Shown: positions 24,044 to 25,802 of the stretch, piece by piece | Position numbering within the stretch: the stretch's first letter is position 1 | Layout: each line of letters begins with the position of its first letter | Virus record (IMG/VR): IMGVR_UViG_3300006104_000909 | Span: 1 to 25,802 of that record | DNA: 25,802 nt | Strand: one strand, 5' to 3' | Origin: a virus | Notes under the pieces: model-generated | The model's input: only the letters and a program-made list of their open reading frames with translations | Databases searched by the model: none | Told to the model about the DNA's origin: nothing | Translations under genes and position numbers: made by a program

Positions 24044-24182
24044 ATAATTCGCGTGTGTGTTGTAACCTTAAAGATACAATCTATTCTCATTCCGATTGTA
24101 TGTAATCCGATGTCAGCAGCAGCATAATTAGGTTTATGTCAGTTTCGACAGATGAGAACTCGAAGCGGCGAATTATAAAAAA
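24038..24182. repeat. 15-bp inverted repeat enclosing a pseudoknot-forming segment
   Basis: TTTTTTATAATTCGC (24038-24052) and its exact reverse complement (24168-24182) bracket 115 bp without an ORF. Inside, ATACAATC (24074-24081) pairs with GATTGTAT (24094-24101), and the loop sequence TTCTCAT (24084-24090) is complementary to ATGAGAA (24152-24158), so a pseudoknot is possible. A small TGTC/GACA hairpin lies at 24137-24150. Each arm contains a TATAAT pointing inward. It could be a structured RNA processed from read-through, or a small mobile or regulatory element. The active strand is not clear. Confidence 0.55.
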
Positions 24183-24187
24183 AGCAG

Positions 24188-24215
24188 TTGACAATATGCA
24201 AATATATGTTATTGT
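24188..24215 (+). promoter_or_regulatory. Promoter of T-arm-bearing RNA 3
   Basis: TTGACA (24188-24193) with TATTGT at a 16-nt spacing (24210-24215). The predicted start, near 24222, falls right before the closing stem of the RNA. Confidence 0.6.
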
Positions 24216-24221
24216 ATATTT

Positions 24222-24358
24222 GTAAGGAGCAGTTAGCAATAGGTTAGAAAGCCTTTTTGTTATACAGCGAAAGAAAGATGGTCTAGGAACGGAAGTACGA
24301 TGAGGAAACCTAGTACGATGGTAGGTTCAACTCCTACTAACCTATTGCTAACTGCTTC
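24222..24358 (+). ncRNA. Structured RNA 3 with 19-bp closing stem and tRNA-like T-arm
   Basis: Bases 24228-24246 pair perfectly with 24338-24356 (19 bp). Directly 5' of the 3' strand, with no linker, stands a T-arm GTAGG-TTCAACT-CCTAC (24321-24337) whose loop obeys the tRNA consensus TTCRANY. This reproduces the tRNA acceptor/T-arm stack, but with a much longer stem, no CCA and no normal D or anticodon arm. The interior has CTAGG/CCTAG pairing and a repeated AGTACGATG. A U-rich tract follows, so the stem may act as terminator; otherwise this is the leader of the gene at 24383. Family not recognised. Confidence 0.65.
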
Positions 24359-24382
24359 TTTATTGTTTTTAGGAGATCGAGA

Positions 24383-24577
24383 ATGTCAGAACAATCTCAA
24401 CTTGCTCAAGCAGGAACCAAGGTTTATCTTGCATATGAATGTCATTATGATTATGCTGAAGTTTGGAAGAACCTCATCAAAATATTTGCTGACGAAACCG
24501 AAGCAGGTTTGTGGGAATTGGAATTCAAAGCGACAGATACTGACTGGCGAGAAATTAATGAACATACAGTTGAATAA
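24383..24577 (+). CDS. Small hypothetical protein (64 aa)
   Basis: The ATG at 24383 follows an AGGAGA site that starts immediately after the U-rich tract of structured RNA 3. The acidic product (MSEQSQLAQAGTKVYLAYECHYDYAEVWKNL.. GLWELEFKATDTDWREINEHTVE) has no motif known to me, signal peptide or membrane segment. An overlapping longer frame from 24300 lies across the RNA and has no ribosome binding site, so this frame is preferred. It converges with the fibre-like gene 9 bp away. Expression probably depends on read-through past RNA 3. Confidence 0.6.
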   Translation: MSEQSQLAQAGTKVYLAYECHYDYAEVWKNLIKIFADETEAGLWELEFKATDTDWREINEHTVE

Positions 24578-24586
24578 ACTCTGTAA

Positions 24587-25802
24587 TTATTGATCCGCAA
24601 ATTGTGATTGAGGTTCAACATAAGTTTTACCAATATATCTTGCTACACCTGATATTCTAAAGTCATCAATAAATCCTATAAATGGATTTGCTCCAGATAA
24701 CTGTGAACCAATTGTAAAGTTTGGTTGCGAAGTCCAAGGTGTTGTAATCCATGCGTTGATCAATACTTCATCTTGATATAATGATGTCAAGCCATTATTA
24801 TTGACTAATGCTATATGATGCCATTGATTGATAGAATATGCTGGACCAACATATTGTGGTGTTGGTAATGTATCAACAACAATATTTCCGCCACTTAACA
24901 TTATTCTTGTGGCATTACCCACGCTTCCTGCAGATGCATCAGTACTAAACAATACTTGTGTAGATGAAGCATCAGTACAGTAATACCAGCATTCGATAGT
25001 CCATGAAGTTGCTGTTGCAAAATTAACAACATAATTATTTGTAGTTGTCAAACCTCCATTACTAAACAATCCTGAATTACCACCGAATTTATATTCTGTA
25101 GAAGATATTGTAGGTGTCCCAACCAATGACCATGTTCCGGGGAATGCAGCATTGTCTAATGTCATACTTGTATTGAAGTGTAGCAATGCACGAACTGAAC
25201 TAAAGTTTGTATCATATGGTGCTGTAACAACAACTATAGTAAAATCTTGATCAGAATACTTTCCAGCAGAATCTGTTGCTCTTAATGTGAAACTATACTG
25301 TCCAAGGAACTGAGCTAGACCAGTAATTTCACCAGCAGATGTCAATGTTAATCCTTGTGGAAACACACCATCATTATTTGGGCTAATAGAATATGTTATG
25401 TTTCCTGGATTATATGCCAATGCTACCAATGATATAGCATTTGGATATGAAGTATATGCAACTGGTAATTTAGAAATTACCCATACTGGAGGAGTATTAT
25501 CAATAAGATCAGGAACTAAGAATTTAGTATAAACTGCACCAGCTCCAGTAACACTATTACCAGCAGTAGCATCAAATTTATAATTTTGTATTCCAATAAA
25601 TGCAGCATTCATATCATTAACAGATAATGATGCACCAGCATTATCGCCTATTGATCTTGTTGCTCCGCATACTTTCCCAACCATTTTCCATACACCTGTA
25701 TAATAGAAAGAATACATTGCGCCAGCACCTGACACATAATTATATCCGTTGTTATCAAAACTATTAAATGGTGCACCAACAATAACAAAAGTGTCATTGC
25801 TT
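24587..25802 (-). CDS. Fibre-like protein with FG-GAP-like, Ig-like and LamG parts (5' truncated by window edge)
   Basis: The minus-strand frame is open to the right window edge. The GTG at 25735 is internal, because coding sequence continues upstream (DTFVIVGAPFNSFDNNGYNYV). Three parts are visible. First come two FG-GAP-like beta-propeller repeats (VIVGAPF.. VSGAGAMYSFYYTGVWKMVGKV and AAFIGIQN.. VTGAGAVYTKF). Next is an Ig/cadherin-like domain with PPVWV.. ITYSISPNNDGVFPQGLTLTSAGEITG.. YSFTLRATDSAGKYSDQDFTIVV. Last is one C-terminal LamG module with SWTIECWYYCTDAS, INQWHHIALV and GFIDDFRISGVARYIG. The LamG module is related to those at the left end but diverged, and the gene lies on the other strand. 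A virion adhesin or fibre is the likely role. The N-terminal part is missing. Confidence 0.8.
   Translation of the reverse strand, partial: SNDTFVIVGAPFNSFDNNGYNYVSGAGAMYSFYYTGVWKMVGKVCGATRSIGDNAGASLSVNDMNAAFIGIQNYKFDATAGNSVTGAGAVYTKFLVPDLIDNTPPVWVISKLPVAYTSYPNAISLVALAYNPGNITYSISPNNDGVFPQGLTLTSAGEITGLAQFLGQYSFTLRATDSAGKYSDQDFTIVVVTAPYDTNFSSVRALLHFNTSMTLDNAAFPGTWSLVGTPTISSTEYKFGGNSGLFSNGGLTTTNNYVVNFATATSWTIECWYYCTDASSTQVLFSTDASAGSVGNATRIMLSGGNIVVDTLPTPQYVGPAYSINQWHHIALVNNNGLTSLYQDEVLINAWITTPWTSQPNFTIGSQLSGANPFIGFIDDFRISGVARYIGKTYVEPQSQFADQ

Noticed and set aside
24291-24312. Hammerhead-like ribozyme core (GATGAGGAAAC) in RNA 3
   Set aside because: The preceding CU and a stem II between GAUGA and GAAA are missing, and no matching stem I/III arrangement is visible.
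24300-24593. 97-residue frame overlapping RNA 3 and the 64-residue gene
   Set aside because: It has no ribosome binding site, begins inside the structured RNA, and overlaps in another frame a gene with a strong AGGAGA site.
1-25802. CRISPR array or insertion sequence
   Set aside because: No regularly spaced short direct repeats and no transposase-like ORF or flanking target duplications were seen.

Overview
The window looks like part of a large, AT-rich tailed-phage genome, or a prophage or metagenomic phage contig. The main evidence is three giant tail-fibre-type genes, short tightly packed genes, many small uncharacterised proteins, a phage-style RNA ligase, and a cluster of small RNA genes. 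No terminase, capsid or polymerase gene lies inside the window, so the phage assignment is an inference. A circularly permuted tmRNA is known from alphaproteobacteria, some betaproteobacteria and marine cyanobacteria, and hints that the host belongs to one of these lineages.

Left part (1-16932, plus strand): three consecutive paralogous fibre genes carry 24 tandem Laminin-G/concanavalin-A-like modules (9 + 9 + 6). The first is cut by the window edge. The third overlaps, by TAATG, a small PilZ-domain gene.

Middle part (16934-19838, minus strand): a GNAT-like gene, then a circularly permuted two-piece tmRNA gene with its own consensus promoter and a UUCG-loop terminator, then a three-gene operon of two paralogous DUF4357-type proteins followed by a GIY-YIG nuclease.

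RNA part (19916-20689, plus strand): two promoter-to-terminator transcription units without convincing ORFs. They share a homologous domain with a predicted H-type pseudoknot in which both stems show compensatory changes, plus a covarying hairpin at matched distance. These are the best candidates in the window for an undescribed RNA family.

Right part (20806-24577): a GNAT acetyltransferase on the minus strand, then small plus-strand genes. These include an RLIG1/DUF5565-like RNA ligase with a leader that can hide its ribosome binding site, and a HAD-family phosphatase. They are followed by an inverted-repeat-bounded pseudoknotted element and an RNA with a 19-bp closing stem stacked on a tRNA-like T-arm. 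Most genes here have their own TTGACA-type promoter, as expected for host-sigma70-driven early or accessory genes. The window closes with a minus-strand fibre-like gene (FG-GAP-like, Ig-like and LamG parts), cut by the right edge.

Taken together, the right half is unusually rich in RNA biology: tmRNA, RNA ligase, several structured RNAs and a GIY-YIG nuclease. A role in RNA repair or translation rescue during infection is plausible but is inferred only from context.
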